Source: Streptomyces radicis (GTDB lineage Bacteria; Actinomycetota; Actinomycetes; Streptomycetales; Streptomycetaceae). Taken from it: DNA of 64,000 nt. Within the stretch, counting starts at the first letter, position 1. Every line of letters starts with the position of its first letter. Location of the stretch: positions 1 through 64,000 of the forward strand of contig NZ_RBDY01000003.1 in NCBI RefSeq assembly GCF_003626575.1, given 5' to 3'. Of this stretch, positions 54,106 through 63,694 are shown piece by piece. Position numbers and translations under genes: made by a program. Below the pieces are notes generated by a model, which saw nothing but the letters and a program-made list of their open reading frames with translations, searched no databases and was not told the DNA's origin.

Positions 54106-55362
54106 TTACTGCCAGTCCTCGAGGAGGTCGCGGAAGGCCTCGCCGGTGTCGGCCGCGGCCTCTTCGGGCGAGGCGGACCCGGTGAGCATGGCCTCGATGG
54201 ACACCCGCAGCGGCTCGAACAGGGACTGCGCCTGCGGGATCCAGGGCCGCTCGTGGGCGATGTCGACGGCGGGCTTGAAGAAGCCGACCATCTCGTTCCC
54301 CTGCACCGCAGGGTCCTCGTAGACCGAGGCGCGCGTGGGCAGCAGGCTCAGCTCCTCGGTGATCCGCGTCTGGGACTCGACCGAGGACATGTACTTGACG
54401 AACTCGAACGACGCGTCGGCGTCCGGAGTCCCGGCGTACACCGCGTAGTTCCAGCCGCCGAGCGGCGAGCCCTGCGCCTGGCCGCCCGCCGGGACCGGGG
54501 CCACGCCCAGGTCCTCGCCGAGCGCGGCGGTGGCGTCCGCGATGGCCCAGGGGCCGTTGATCATCATGGCGACGTCGCCGTTGCCGAACGCCGACATCAT
54601 GTTCTCCCAGCCCTCGCTGGTGTCGGTGATCGCGGCGCCCGAGTCGATGAGGCCCTGCATCGTCTCGAACGCGGCCACCCCGGCGGCGTTGTCGACCGTG
54701 ACCTCCTGGGCGTCGGCGTCGACCAGGTCGCCGCCCTCGCCGTAGAGGAACGGCAGGAACCAGTACGGGTCGTCGCCGCGCACATACAGCGGCGTGACGC
54801 CGTCCTCGTCGAACGCGCCTGTGGACGCCTCGACGTCGGCGAGCGACGCGGGCACCTCGACCCCGGCCTGGTCGAGCAGCGCCTGGTTGTAGAAGAGGGC
54901 GAGGGTGTCGGTCACCTGGGGGACCGCGAAGGTCTCGCCCTCGTACTGGGTGGAGGCCCACGGGGTGGGCAGGAAGTCCTCCTGGTCCTCCAACGCCGCG
55001 GTGTCGTCCAGCGGGTAGAGGTAGCCGAGGCTCGCGAAGTCGGCCACCCAGGCGACCTCGGTGCGCATCACGTCGGGGGCCTCGTTCGCGCCCGCCGCGT
55101 TCTTGAAGCGGTTCTGCGCGTCGTCGAAGCCGACGTTCACGTAGTCGACCGTCACGCCGGGGTGCAGCTCCTCGAAGTCCGCCGCGACGGCCTCGAACAC
55201 CTCCGCCTCGGTCTCGTTCGAGGTGTCCCAGTAGGTGACGGTGCCCGACAGCTCGCCGTCACCGCCTCCGCCGCCACCCCCGTCCCCGTCGTCTCCGCCG
55301 CAAGCCGTTGCCGCAAGAGCCAGCACGGCAACCACGGCCGTCGTTCCTATGCTGCGCCGCAT
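54106..55362 (-). CDS. Maltose/maltodextrin-binding lipoprotein MalE
   Basis: 418-aa extracellular solute-binding lipoprotein. The signal peptide ends in ALAATAC (lipidated Cys near residue 21), followed by a Gly/Asp-rich tether. The family 1 SBP fold has VTYWDTSNETEAEVFEAVAADF, AWVADFASLGYLYPLD and GPWAIADATAAL. ATG at 55362 with AAGGAG at good spacing is preferred over upstream in-frame starts. First gene of the mal operon; the promoter is shared with malR. Confidence 0.95.
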   Translation of the reverse strand: MRRSIGTTAVVAVLALAATACGGDDGDGGGGGGGDGELSGTVTYWDTSNETEAEVFEAVAADFEELHPGVTVDYVNVGFDDAQNRFKNAAGANEAPDVMRTEVAWVADFASLGYLYPLDDTAALEDQEDFLPTPWASTQYEGETFAVPQVTDTLALFYNQALLDQAGVEVPASLADVEASTGAFDEDGVTPLYVRGDDPYWFLPFLYGEGGDLVDADAQEVTVDNAAGVAAFETMQGLIDSGAAITDTSEGWENMMSAFGNGDVAMMINGPWAIADATAALGEDLGVAPVPAGGQAQGSPLGGWNYAVYAGTPDADASFEFVKYMSSVESQTRITEELSLLPTRASVYEDPAVQGNEMVGFFKPAVDIAHERPWIPQAQSLFEPLRVSIEAMLTGSASPEEAAADTGEAFRDLLEDWQ

Positions 55363-55478
55363 GTGAACTCCTTCAAGCCTTACGCCCGATACAGGGGTGT
55401 TTGTCCACCCTATGCGCCGCACCGCTGCGGCGCCGGACTGGGCAGGAACGTAACAGCGCTGCCATACTTTGGAAAGAC

Positions 55479-55499
55479 CTTGCGGCAAATTGCTGCAAG
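55479..55499. promoter_or_regulatory. Probable MalR operator
   Basis: 21-bp near-perfect palindrome with arms CTTGC-n-GCAA and TTGC-n-GCAAG (55479-55488 and 55490-55499) in the 238-bp malE-malR intergenic region. It is the type of CTTGCAG-like element known for Streptomyces MalR/Reg1. Confidence 0.75.
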
Positions 55500-55600
55500 A
55501 CTGAGTCCATGCACGAGTCGCTCCTCGAAATTCATACATTCCGGTACGTTTCTCAGCCTCTGGTGGGCAGCGTCACCGGTGACCGGTAAGGTCCCGAACT

Positions 55601-56629
55601 GTGACCGCACGGCTTGCTGACATCGCAGCCCAGGCGGGGGTCAGCGAAGCGACCGTCAGCCGTGTGCTCAACGGCAAGCCGGGAGTCGCCGCCGCCACCC
55701 GCGAATCCGTCCTGACGGCGCTCGACCTCCTCGGCTACGAGCGCCCCGCCCGACTCGTCAAGCGCAGCGCGGGACTTGTGGGCCTGATCACCCCCGAGCT
55801 CGAGAACCCCATCTTCCCCGCGTTCGCCCAGGTGATCTGCCAGGCGCTCACCCGCCAGGGATACACCCCGGTGCTCACCACCCAGACCCCGGGCGGCTCC
55901 ACCGAGGACGAGCTGACGGCGATGCTGGTCGAGCGGGGCGTCTCGGGCATCATCTTCATCTCGGGCCTGCACGCCGACACCAGCGCGGACATGGAGCGTT
56001 ACGAGCGGCTGCGCGGCTTCGGTGTCCCGTTCGTCATGATCAACGGCTTCTCCCCCAAGGTCCGCGCCCCCTTCGTCTCGCCCGACGACCGCGCGGCCAT
56101 GCGACTGGCCGTCACCCACCTGGTGTCGCTCGGCCACCGGCGCATCGGCCTCGCGCTCGGCCCGGCCCGCTTCGTCCCGGTGCGGCGCAAGGTCGAGGGC
56201 TTCCTCGCGGGCCTTGCCGAGGAGCTGCGCGTCAAGGAGTCCGAGGCGCGGCGCCTGATCGAGCACTCGCTCTACACCCTGGAGGGCGGCCAGGCCGCCA
56301 CCACCGCGCTGCTCGAACGCGGCTGCACCGCCGTCGTCTGCGCCAGCGACATGATGGCGCTCGGCGCGATCCGCGCGGCCCGCCAGCGGGGCCTGAAGGT
56401 CCCGGAGCACTGCTCGGTCATCGGCTTCGACGACTCCCCGCTGATCGCGTTCACCGATCCGCCGCTCACCACGATCCGCCAGCCCGTCCCCGCGATGGGC
56501 CAGGCCGCGGTGCGCGCGCTGCTCGAGGAGATCGGCGGAACGCCGGCCCCGCACAGCGAGTTCATCTTTCTCCCCGAGCTGGTGGTCCGCGGCTCGACCG
56601 CCACCGCGCCGGTGATACAGAAGACATGA
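55601..56629 (+). CDS. Maltose regulator MalR (LacI/GalR family)
   Basis: 342-aa repressor. N-terminal HTH RLADIAAQAGVSEATVSRVLNGK, then the hinge region and effector domain (SAGLVGLITPELENPIFPAFA, then IGFDDSPLIAFTDPPLTTIRQP). Divergent from malE; its probable operator lies between them. GTG start at 55601. It is closely related along its length to the regulator at 49336. Confidence 0.94.
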   Translation: MTARLADIAAQAGVSEATVSRVLNGKPGVAAATRESVLTALDLLGYERPARLVKRSAGLVGLITPELENPIFPAFAQVICQALTRQGYTPVLTTQTPGGSTEDELTAMLVERGVSGIIFISGLHADTSADMERYERLRGFGVPFVMINGFSPKVRAPFVSPDDRAAMRLAVTHLVSLGHRRIGLALGPARFVPVRRKVEGFLAGLAEELRVKESEARRLIEHSLYTLEGGQAATTALLERGCTAVVCASDMMALGAIRAARQRGLKVPEHCSVIGFDDSPLIAFTDPPLTTIRQPVPAMGQAAVRALLEEIGGTPAPHSEFIFLPELVVRGSTATAPVIQKT

Positions 56630-56766
56630 CGGGGAGGCGCGTGACCTCGGGGTCACCCCTCGGGGGATGAGCCGGTGCCGTCGGCCGCGCGGATGACGGG
56701 CCCGGGGCGAAGACCAGACCGGAGGATGATCGGGCCGGTGTCAGTCCTCTGGCAAACTGTTCGCCC

Positions 56767-57630
56767 ATGGGGGCAACAACCAGCGTCAGTTCGAAAGTGG
56801 AGCGAGTGGATCCGGCACGACCCGTGACCGGCCGCGACAACGGTGCGGCACCCCCGAGACGCCTCGGCTCGCTGCGGCGGCCCCGGCGGCCCAGGGTCTG
56901 GTTCGAGCTGATGCTCATCGCCATCAGCTACCTGGTCTACTCGCTGATCCGCAACGCCGCCCCCCTCCGCGAGGACCAGGCGCAGTCCCACGCCCGTTGG
57001 ATCTGGGAGCTCCAGGGCTCCCTCGGCCTCGACTTCGAGCTGGCGCTCAACAAGGCGGCGGCGGGCGTCACCTGGCTCATCGTCGCGATGAACTACTACT
57101 ACGCGACGCTGCACTTCATCGTCACGATCGTCGTGCTGGTCTGGCTGTTCCGCAGCCACCCCGGGCGGTACGGCGCGACGCGCCTGGTGCTGTTCGCGAC
57201 CACGACCGTCGCCCTGCTCGGGTACTACTTCTACCCGCTGGCCCCGCCCCGCCTGATGGACGGGATGGACTTCATCGACACCGCGGCCGTTCACCAGACC
57301 TGGGGGTCGCTGTCCGCCGAGGACAGCGCGATGGCCTCCGTGTCCAACCAGTACGCCGCGATGCCGTCGATGCACATCGGCTGGTCGCTGTGGTGCGGCA
57401 TCACCATCGCCGTGCTGGCAGGGCCGCTGTGGGTCAAGCTCCTCGGGGCGCTCTACCCCGTGCTCACGCTCGTGGTCATCATGGCCACGGCGAACCACTT
57501 CTGGCTCGACGCGGCCGGGGGCATGGTCTGCCTGGCCTTCGGGTTCGCGGTGGCCTCCCTGTGGTACGGCAGGCAGTGCTACCGGCTGCCGCGCCACGTC
57601 CCGTCGGAGGACGCGCCTCGACCCGAGTAG
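56767..57630 (+). CDS. PAP2-superfamily membrane protein
   Basis: 287 aa, six hydrophobic segments. C-terminal motifs are AAMPSMHIGWSLW (PSMH, phosphatase motif 2-like) and ANHFWLDAAGG (motif 3-like, H and D conserved). This matches inositolphosphotransferase/PAP2-like members that act on lipid phosphates. Charged N-terminal tail about 1-40. It ends 3 bases before the convergent glnE stop. Confidence 0.88.
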   Translation: MGATTSVSSKVERVDPARPVTGRDNGAAPPRRLGSLRRPRRPRVWFELMLIAISYLVYSLIRNAAPLREDQAQSHARWIWELQGSLGLDFELALNKAAAGVTWLIVAMNYYYATLHFIVTIVVLVWLFRSHPGRYGATRLVLFATTTVALLGYYFYPLAPPRLMDGMDFIDTAAVHQTWGSLSAEDSAMASVSNQYAAMPSMHIGWSLWCGITIAVLAGPLWVKLLGALYPVLTLVVIMATANHFWLDAAGGMVCLAFGFAVASLWYGRQCYRLPRHVPSEDAPRPE

Positions 57631-57633
57631 GGA

Positions 57634-60618
57634 TCAGCCCTCGTAGAACAGCCGCTCGACGACCGTGCGGGCGCGGCGGGTGGTGCGCCGGTAGTCGTCG
57701 AGCATCCGGCCGACCGTCCCCGGCTCGTACCCCAGATAGCGCGCCACGGCCGCCGACTCGCGGGCGTCGGCGGGGAACGTGTCCTGCGGGCGCGCGCGCA
57801 CCAGCATCACGGCGTTCCGCACGCGCGAGGCCAGCACCCACGCCTCGTCGAGCACCTCGGCGTCCTCCGCGTCGAGCAGCCCCGCGCCCACCGCGGCGGC
57901 GAGCGCCCCGCGGGTGCGGGTCGTGCGCAGCGCCTCGACCTCGTGGGCGTGGCGCAACTGGAGCAGCTGAACGGTCCACTCGACGTCGCTGAGCCCGCCC
58001 CTGCCCAGCTTGGTGTGCAGGGTGGGGTCGGCGCCGCGCGGCAGGCGTTCGGCCTCCATCCTGGCCTTGAGCCGCCGGATCTCGCGGATCGCGTCCTGGT
58101 CGAGGCCGCCCACGGGATAGCGCAGCGGGTCGATCAGCTCGGTGAACCTCCGGCCGAGGTCCGCGTCGCCCGCCACCGGCTCGGCGCGCAGCAGCGCCTG
58201 GCTCTCCCACACGAGCGACCAGCGGCGGTAGTAGGCGGCGTAGCTGGTGAGCGAGCGGACCAGCGGGCCGTTCCTGCCCTCGGGGCGCAGATGCGTGTCG
58301 ACCAGCAGGGGCGGGTCGATGCTGGGGAGTTGGAGCAGCCGGATCATCTCGTTGGCGATGGCCGAGGCGGCCTCCGCCGCGGCGCGCTCGTCGGCGCCTT
58401 CGGCGGGCTCGTGGACGAGGACGACGTCGGCGTCGGAGCCGTAGCTCAGCTCGTGCCCGCCGAAGCGGCCCATGGCGATGACGGCGAGCCGTGCGGGCGG
58501 CGGCCGGTGGCCGATGGCGGCCGTGGCGGCGGTGAGGGCGCCGCGGAGGGTGGCGGCGTTGAGCGCGGTGAGGGCCGAGCCGACGCGGTCGAGGGCCTGG
58601 CCAGGGGCCTCGTGCGGGGCCACGTCGGGGGCGTAGGCGCCGACGATGTCGGCCGCGGCGGTGCGGAACAGCTCGCGGCGGCGCACCCCTCGGGCCACCG
58701 CGACGGCGCTCTCGGCGGTGTCGGCGCGGCCGACGGCGGCCTGGATCTCCTGGGCGAGGGCGGCGGGCGGGCGGGGCGCGAGTCCCTCGGCCGCGCCGAG
58801 CAGGGCGACGGCCTCGGGGGCGCGCAGCAGCAGGTCGGGGGCCAGGCGCCCGGCGGACAGGACGCGCGCGAGGTTCTCGGCGGCGGCGCCCTCGTCGCGC
58901 AGCAGCCGCAGATACCAGGGGCTGGTGCCGAGCGCGTCGGACACCTTGCGGAAGTTGAGGAGCCCGGAGTCGGGGTCGGCCGAGTCGGCGAAGCTGGCCA
59001 TGAGGACGGGCAGCAGGGTGCGTTGGATGGCGGCCTTGCGGGTGACGCCCGAGGCGAGCGCGGAGAGGTGGCGCAGGGCGGCGGCGGGGTCGGCGAAGCC
59101 GAGCGCGACGAGCCGCTCCTTCGCGGCGTCCTGGCCGAGCCGCAGCTGCCCCGCGTCGAGGCGGGCGACGGCGTCGAGCAGCGGCCGGTAGAACAGCTTC
59201 TCGTGCAGGCGGCGGACGCCCGCGGTGTGGCGGCGCCAGGCGGCGGTCAGCTCCTTGACGGGCTCGCCCGCGAAGCCGAGCGAGCGCCCCAGGCTGCGCA
59301 GCTCGGCCTCCTCGGTGGGCATCAGGTGGGTGCGGCGCAGGCGGCGCAGCTGGATGCGGTGCTCGACGGTGCGCAGGAAGCGGTAGGAGGCGTCGAGCGA
59401 CGCGGCGTCCTGGCGGCCGACATAGCCGCCCGCGGCGAGCGCGGCCAGCGCGTCGAGGGTGCTCGAGCCGCGCAGCTCGGGGTCGGTGCGGCCGTGGACG
59501 AGCTGGAGGAGCTGCACGGCGAACTCGACGTCGCGCAGGCCACCGGGGCCCAGCTTCAGCTCGCGTTCGGCCTGGGCGGCCGGGATGGAGCTCTCGACGC
59601 GGCGGCGCATGCGCTGCACGTCCGACACGAAGTTCTCGCGCTCGACGGCCTGCCACACCAGCGGGGCCACGGCGGCGGCGTACTCCGCGCCGAGCGCCTC
59701 GTCGCCCGCGACGGGGCGGGCCTTGAGCAGCGCCTGGAACTCCCAGGTCTTGGCCCAGCGCCGGTAGTACGCCAGGTGGCTCACGAGGGTGCGGACCAGC
59801 GGGCCGTTCCTGCCCTCGGGGCGGAGGTTGGCGTCCACGGGCCAGATGGTGCCCTCGGCCGTGGTGTCCGAGCAGATCCGCATCAGGTGGGCGGCCAGGC
59901 GCGTGGCGGCCTGGAGCGCGGGGCCCTCGTCGGCGCCGTCGGCGGGCTCGGCGACGAAGATGACGTCCACGTCGGAGACGTAGTTCAGCTCGCGGCCCCC
60001 GCACTTGCCCATGCCGATGACGGCGAGGCGGCACGCGGCGTCGTCGTCGGGGGCCGCCGCGGCGGCGATCCGCAGGGCGGCGCGGAGCGTCGCGGTGGCC
60101 AGGTCGGCCAGCTCGGCGGCGGTCTCGGCGACGTCGGTGGTGCCGGTGATGTCGCGCGCGGCGATGGTCAGCAGGGCGCGGTGGTAGGCGACGCGCAGTC
60201 CGTCGGGGTCGGCGGCGTCGGCCAGGGCCGCCTCGAACTCCTCGGTGCCCGGGTGCAGATCGGCCGTCTCGAACGCGACGAGGGCCCGCCACTCGGCGGG
60301 GTGGCGGACGAGGTGGTCGGCGAGCCCGTCGGAGGCGCCGAGCACGGCGAGCAGCCGGTCCCGCAGCGGCTTGGCGGCCAGCAGGGTGTCGAGGAACGCG
60401 GCCCGTTCGCCGTCGGGCTGGGCCTCGGCCAGCCTGACCAGGGCGCCGAGGGCCGCGTCCGGGTCCGCGGTGGCCGCGAGCGCGTCGAGCAGCGGCCCGT
60501 CGGCGGCGGCCGACCGCAGCGCGGGAGCGTCGAGCAGCCGGGCCGCGTCGGTCGGGTCGGTGAACCCCCGCCGCAGCAGCTGCCCGAACCGGCTGTCCCG
60601 CCGCCCGCCCAACGGCAC
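57634..60618 (-). CDS. Bifunctional glutamine synthetase adenylyltransferase/deadenylase GlnE
   Basis: 994 aa. Two nucleotidyltransferase domains are visible: N-terminal with GGRELNYVSDVDVIF (near residue 213) and C-terminal with GGHELSYGSDADVVLV (near residue 716). Each has the G-G-x-E-L-x-Y-x-S-D-x-D metal motif and is followed by a helical PII-uridylyltransferase-like region (LGPGGLRDVEFAVQLLQL and LGRGGLSDVEWTVQLLQL). It adds or removes AMP on GlnA Tyr399 according to nitrogen status. GTG start at 60618, with GGAGGGGGG upstream. Same strand as glnA2, 67 bp downstream of it. Confidence 0.96.
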   Translation of the reverse strand: MPLGGRRDSRFGQLLRRGFTDPTDAARLLDAPALRSAAADGPLLDALAATADPDAALGALVRLAEAQPDGERAAFLDTLLAAKPLRDRLLAVLGASDGLADHLVRHPAEWRALVAFETADLHPGTEEFEAALADAADPDGLRVAYHRALLTIAARDITGTTDVAETAAELADLATATLRAALRIAAAAAPDDDAACRLAVIGMGKCGGRELNYVSDVDVIFVAEPADGADEGPALQAATRLAAHLMRICSDTTAEGTIWPVDANLRPEGRNGPLVRTLVSHLAYYRRWAKTWEFQALLKARPVAGDEALGAEYAAAVAPLVWQAVERENFVSDVQRMRRRVESSIPAAQAERELKLGPGGLRDVEFAVQLLQLVHGRTDPELRGSSTLDALAALAAGGYVGRQDAASLDASYRFLRTVEHRIQLRRLRRTHLMPTEEAELRSLGRSLGFAGEPVKELTAAWRRHTAGVRRLHEKLFYRPLLDAVARLDAGQLRLGQDAAKERLVALGFADPAAALRHLSALASGVTRKAAIQRTLLPVLMASFADSADPDSGLLNFRKVSDALGTSPWYLRLLRDEGAAAENLARVLSAGRLAPDLLLRAPEAVALLGAAEGLAPRPPAALAQEIQAAVGRADTAESAVAVARGVRRRELFRTAAADIVGAYAPDVAPHEAPGQALDRVGSALTALNAATLRGALTAATAAIGHRPPPARLAVIAMGRFGGHELSYGSDADVVLVHEPAEGADERAAAEAASAIANEMIRLLQLPSIDPPLLVDTHLRPEGRNGPLVRSLTSYAAYYRRWSLVWESQALLRAEPVAGDADLGRRFTELIDPLRYPVGGLDQDAIREIRRLKARMEAERLPRGADPTLHTKLGRGGLSDVEWTVQLLQLRHAHEVEALRTTRTRGALAAAVGAGLLDAEDAEVLDEAWVLASRVRNAVMLVRARPQDTFPADARESAAVARYLGYEPGTVGRMLDDYRRTTRRARTVVERLFYEG

Positions 60619-60685
60619 GCCGTCGCCCCCCTCCGCACTGATCTGTTCTGTGCTGATCCGTCCCAGGAAGCCTAGCGACCCCTGG

Positions 60686-62047
60686 TCACAGCACGGGCAG
60701 GTTCTTGCGGAGCTCGAACGCCGTGACCTCGCTCCGGTACTCCTCCCACTCCTGCCGCTTGTTGCGGAGGAAGAAGTCGAAGACGTGCTCGCCCAGCGTC
60801 TCGGCGACCAGCTCGCTGTGCTGCATGAGGTTGATCGCCTCGCCGAGGTTCTGCGGAAGGGGCTCGATGCCCAGGGCCCGGCGTTCGCGATCGGTCAGCG
60901 CCCAGACGTCGTCCTCGGCGCCAGGCGGCAGCTCGTACCCCTCCTCGACGCCCTTGAGGCCCGCGGCGAGCAGCACGGCGTAGGCCAGGTAGGGGTTGGC
61001 GCCCGAGTCGAGTGAGCGGACCTCGATGCGGGTCGAGCCGGTCTTGCCCGGCTTGTACATGGGCACGCGGATCAGCGCGGAGCGGTTGTTGTGGCCCCAG
61101 CAGATGTACGAGGGCGCCTCGCCGCCCGCGCCCGCGGTGCGCTGGGTGCCGCCCCAGATGCGCTTGTAGGAGTTGACCCACTGGTTGGTGACGGCGGAGA
61201 TCTCGCCCGCGTGCCTGAGCAGCCCGGCGATGAACGAGCGGCCGATCTTGGAGAGCCGGTAGTCGGCGCCGGTCTCGTGGAAGGCGTTGCGGTCGCCCTC
61301 GAAGAGCGACAGGTGGGTGTGCATGCCGGAGCCGGGGAACTCCGAGAACGGCTTGGGCATGAACGTCGCCTGCACGCCCTGCTCGAGCGCCACCTGCTTC
61401 ATCACCAGGCGGAACGTCATGATGTTGTCCGCGGTGGAGAGCGCGTCGGCGTAGCGCAGGTCGATCTCCTGCTGGCCCGGGGCGCCCTCGTGGTGGGAGA
61501 ACTCCACGGAGATCCCCATGGACTCGAGCATCGTGATGGCCTGGCGGCGGAAGTCCATGCCGACGGCCTGCGGGGTGTGGTCGAAGTACCCGGAGGTGTC
61601 GGCGGGCACCGGCCTGGTGCCGTCGACCGGCTTGGAGTCCAGCAGGAAGAACTCGATCTCGGGGTGGGTGTAGAAGGTGAAGCCCAGGTCGGACGACTTG
61701 GCGAGGGCGCGCTTGAGGACATAGCGCGGGTCGGCGTACGAGGGGGAGCCGTCGGGCATCAGGATGTCGCAGAACATCCGGGCGGTGCCGGGGGACTCGG
61801 CGCGCCAGGGCAGTATCTGGAACGTACTCGGGGCGGGCTTGGCGATCATGTCGGACTCGTGCACACGGGCGAATCCCTCGATGGCCGAGCCGTCGAAGCC
61901 GATCCCCTCCTCGAACGCCTGCTCGAGCTCGGCGGGGGCCACGGCGACGGACTTGAGAAAGCCCAGCACATCGGTGAACCACAGCCGGACGAAGCGGATG
62001 TCCCGCTCCTCCAGCGTGCGGAGCACGAACTCCTGCTGCTTCTCCAT
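60686..62047 (-). CDS. Glutamine synthetase-like protein GlnA2
   Basis: 453 aa GSI-like enzyme. FDGSAIEGFARVHESDM, EFPGSGMHTHLSLF, NNRSALIRVP and EVRSLDSGANPYLAY are seen. The expected adenylylation Tyr is replaced by Trp (EDDVWALTDRERR). GlnA2 proteins of this type act as gamma-glutamylpolyamine synthetases in S. coelicolor (from memory), so this copy may not be a classic GS. It lies next to glnE. ATG at 62047, with GAGGATGGG upstream. Confidence 0.93.
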   Translation of the reverse strand: MEKQQEFVLRTLEERDIRFVRLWFTDVLGFLKSVAVAPAELEQAFEEGIGFDGSAIEGFARVHESDMIAKPAPSTFQILPWRAESPGTARMFCDILMPDGSPSYADPRYVLKRALAKSSDLGFTFYTHPEIEFFLLDSKPVDGTRPVPADTSGYFDHTPQAVGMDFRRQAITMLESMGISVEFSHHEGAPGQQEIDLRYADALSTADNIMTFRLVMKQVALEQGVQATFMPKPFSEFPGSGMHTHLSLFEGDRNAFHETGADYRLSKIGRSFIAGLLRHAGEISAVTNQWVNSYKRIWGGTQRTAGAGGEAPSYICWGHNNRSALIRVPMYKPGKTGSTRIEVRSLDSGANPYLAYAVLLAAGLKGVEEGYELPPGAEDDVWALTDRERRALGIEPLPQNLGEAINLMQHSELVAETLGEHVFDFFLRNKRQEWEEYRSEVTAFELRKNLPVL

Positions 62048-62366
62048 TTCCACCCATCCTCGCTGGTCAGACGGCTCTTCCCCCGCCCGCGGGGTCCTGC
62101 GGGGCTCGAAGAGCATCCCATCACAGGATTTCCGCCGCGTTGCGCATGCGCGACCGCGACGGCCCGGCTCCATTGTGGGGTACCCGAGGAGGACCGGCCC
62201 AGCCGCGCGGGGGCCGTGGCGACCCCGTTCGGAGGAGGTTCGGGCAACCGCCTGCGGCGGGCCTTCGGCGCGCTCTACTCTCCCTCTCACAGAGCGAGTT
62301 GACGCCGTCACGGCTCGTCGCCGACGCGTGCGCCGAGGCCGGTTCCCGGGGCAGTGAGGACCCATC
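62048..62366. other. 319-bp divergent promoter region
   Basis: Between glnA2 (minus) and the histidine-kinase gene (plus). Nothing certain is recognised: no GlnR box like the one ahead of glnA, one possible -35-like TTGACG near 62298, and no gene. Confidence 0.5.
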
Positions 62367-63659
62367 GTGCATGCCGAACCCTTACCGAGAGACCACCGCA
62401 GGGCCGCGACCACGGGACGGTGGGCCGCCGCGCCCGCCCTGGTGGGCCTGCTGGCCGTGGCCGCGGCGCTGCTCGTCGCCGAGGGCGCGCGGCCCGCGGT
62501 GCTCGGCTGCGGCGCTGCGGCCACGCTCGCGGTGGGCGCCATGGCGGGCGAGACCGCGCGGCGCGGCAGGCTCGTCGCGGCGCTCGGCGAGCGGCTCGAC
62601 CAGCAGGCCGACGACACCGCCACGCTGGTCTACGAGGTGGTGCCGCCCCTGCTCGAGCGGCTGCGCGACGGCGAGGTGGAGGGGGACGTGCTGCCGCCGT
62701 TGACGCCGGGCCCGTTCTCCGACGTCCGGATCAGCGCCGCGCACGAGACGCTGCTGTTCGCGCTCGTGGACATGGCCCGCGAGAAGGAGCTGCAACGCGA
62801 CTCGGGGAAGCGGGCCATCGTCAACGTCGCGGGCCGCATCCAGTCCGAGATCCACCGGCTCCAGCACCGCGTCGGCGCGATGCAGTTCCGCCATGACAGC
62901 CCCGAGCTGATGGGCGAGCTCATGGAGGTCGAGCACGGGGTGAACGTCGCGGGCCGCCACGCCACCGCGTTGGCCGTCCTGGGCGGCGGCACCCCGCTGC
63001 GCCGCAGGCGGCAGCCCGTCCCGCTGTACGACGTGCTGCGCGCGGGCTCGGGCCCGATCACCGAGTACGCGCGCGTCACGCAGCACCACGTGGTGGAGGC
63101 GGCGGTGGTGGGCGAGGCGGTCGAGTCGCTCATGCTCGTGATGGCCGAGCTGCTCGACAACGCCACGCGGTTCTCCCCGCCGAACACCAAGGTCGTGATC
63201 AACGCCCAGGAGGTGGCGCACGGCATCGAGGTGTCCGTCGAGGACTGCGGGGCGGGCCTGACCTCCGAGGCCACCGAGCGCGCCGAGGCCCTGCTGCGGC
63301 AGGGCGTGGACGGCATCGACGTGCTCGACCTGGGCGAGACGGCGCGGATCGGGCTGCGGGTCGCGGGCATCCTGGCCGCGCACCACGGGGCGCGGATCTC
63401 GCTGCGGCCCTCGACGGGGGCCGGGGTACGGGCGGTGGTGTTCCTGCCGGACGAGTTGTTCACGGTCCTGCCCCCCACGGGCCATCCGACGCACGCCAGG
63501 CCGAGCCCGTTCGCGCCCTGGCCGCCAGGACCCGCAGGGTCCGGCGGGTCCGACGGGTCCGGCGGCCGGGGCTGGAGCGCCGACGAGCGCACGCCGAGCG
63601 GGCTGCCCCGGCGCAAGCGCCCGCCCTGGCCCCGGATCGGCGGGCCGCAGCGGCGCTGA
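62367..63659 (+). CDS. Conservon-type sensor histidine kinase-like protein
   Basis: 430 aa. Short hydrophobic N-terminus (about 20-60), a helical domain with QFRHDSPELMGELMEVEHGVNVAGRHATALAVLGGG (in part), and a HATPase domain with MAELLDNATRFSPPNTKV and DCGAGLT. This resembles the CvnA component of Streptomyces conservons, here directly followed by a P450. C-terminal ~70 residues are Gly/Pro-rich. GTG at 62367 has GAGGA upstream. Confidence 0.86.
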   Translation: MHAEPLPRDHRRAATTGRWAAAPALVGLLAVAAALLVAEGARPAVLGCGAAATLAVGAMAGETARRGRLVAALGERLDQQADDTATLVYEVVPPLLERLRDGEVEGDVLPPLTPGPFSDVRISAAHETLLFALVDMAREKELQRDSGKRAIVNVAGRIQSEIHRLQHRVGAMQFRHDSPELMGELMEVEHGVNVAGRHATALAVLGGGTPLRRRRQPVPLYDVLRAGSGPITEYARVTQHHVVEAAVVGEAVESLMLVMAELLDNATRFSPPNTKVVINAQEVAHGIEVSVEDCGAGLTSEATERAEALLRQGVDGIDVLDLGETARIGLRVAGILAAHHGARISLRPSTGAGVRAVVFLPDELFTVLPPTGHPTHARPSPFAPWPPGPAGSGGSDGSGGRGWSADERTPSGLPRRKRPPWPRIGGPQRR

Positions 63660-63694
63660 CCCCATCCCGACCCCGACCCCTCAAGGAGGCCCCC

